A program made the translations under genes and the position numbers. A DNA stretch of 6,233 nucleotides from Planctomycetota bacterium (GTDB lineage: Bacteria; Planctomycetota; GCA-002687715): assembly GCA_013213915.1 (NCBI GenBank), contig JABSRK010000225.1:1-6233 (forward strand). The letters run 5' to 3'. Positions 6,046-6,233 of this stretch are shown here, one piece after another. Below the pieces are notes generated by a model. That model was given only the letters and a program-made list of their open reading frames with translations, made no database searches and was not told the origin of the DNA. Every line of letters begins with the position of its first letter. The stretch's first letter is position 1.

Positions 6046-6233
6046 ATGCCACCGTCTGCCGTCCACAAAATCGCCGCCGTCCTGCTGGTCGCCATGGCCG
6101 GGTCCCTGTCCGCCCAACCGACGCCGGACTCGGAATTCCGCGCGTGGCTCTGGCTCCGCAGCGACCACCCTCGGAACCAGGCCCTCGTCGAGGCGCTCCG
6201 CAGCCTCGGCTTTCACGGTATCAGCGCTGAACC
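6046..6233 (+). CDS. Secreted protein of unknown function (N-terminal part, runs off window)
   Basis: A plus-strand frame opens at ATG 6046 and stays open to the right edge, giving 62 residues. Residues 1-23 are a typical Sec signal peptide. It has a basic MPPSAVHK start and a hydrophobic core (IAAVLLVAMAGSL), and a signal peptidase site after SLSA (residue 23) is likely. The mature part begins QPTPDSEFRAWLWLRSDHPR and continues as a predicted helix (NQALVEALRSLGF) and a strand (HGISAE). Strand-helix-strand of this kind often opens an alpha/beta barrel, for example in glycoside hydrolases, but this is a guess from very little sequence. Third codon positions are mostly G or C, which supports coding. 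There is no Shine-Dalgarno at normal spacing; TACTAT at 6030-6035 could be a -10 element of a nearly leaderless transcript. An in-frame ATG at 5917 would only add an Arg/Pro-rich tail ahead of the signal peptide, so 6046 is preferred. Confidence 0.75.
   Translation, partial: MPPSAVHKIAAVLLVAMAGSLSAQPTPDSEFRAWLWLRSDHPRNQALVEALRSLGFHGISAE

Noticed and set aside
5893..6216. Minus-strand open frame of 107 codons upstream of the first repeat gene
   Set aside because: It overlaps the start of the 672-aa gene in another frame and lies antisense to the signal-peptide gene at 6046. Its translation is low-complexity Gly/Arg/Ser without motifs.

Overview
This is a GC-rich bacterial window (roughly two thirds G+C by eye). 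It holds four protein genes and no RNA gene, CRISPR array or mobile element that I can see. Three long genes lie head to tail on the minus strand and occupy positions 5900 down to 1. A fourth gene starts divergently at 6046 on the plus strand and leaves the right edge. High G/C at third codon positions, frequent Arg/Gly/Val/Ala and giant multi-repeat carboxypeptidase-regulatory-like proteins fit Planctomycetota or Myxococcota. The sequence alone does not settle which, and no marker gene is present.

Minus-strand block. The first gene (5900-3882, 672 aa) and the second (3872-1785, 695 aa) are complete. The third (1702 down to the left edge, at least 567 aa) is cut by the window. All three proteins share one plan: a short basic N-terminus, one hydrophobic segment that is a signal anchor or uncleaved signal peptide, a low-complexity polar linker of about 55-65 residues, and then a string of roughly 90-residue beta-sandwich modules. 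The modules resemble the carboxypeptidase regulatory-like (transthyretin/Cna-B-like) fold. There are six modules in each complete protein and five visible in the partial one. Module n of one protein resembles module n of the others more than it resembles its own neighbours, so the set looks like tandem duplication of a whole six-module gene. No catalytic motif is visible. The products are most simply read as membrane-tethered, exported, rod-like structural, adhesive or scaffold proteins of unknown specific function.

Expression signals. The 672-aa and 695-aa genes are 9 bases apart, with a perfect AGGAGG overlapping the upstream stop codon, so they should be translationally coupled. An 82-base gap containing two hairpins separates the second and third genes, and the third has only a weak ribosome binding site. 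The block probably starts from the AT-rich patch just upstream of 5900.

Divergent side. Positions 5901-6045 form a shared intergenic region with an AT-rich island, a possible plus-strand promoter and a perfect 6+3+6 inverted repeat (5980-5994). The plus-strand gene encodes a protein with a clear Sec signal peptide and a following segment that could be the first strand-helix-strand of an alpha/beta enzyme. Its function cannot be named from 62 residues. A shared regulatory region and two sets of exported products suggest, without proving it, that both sides act at the cell envelope.
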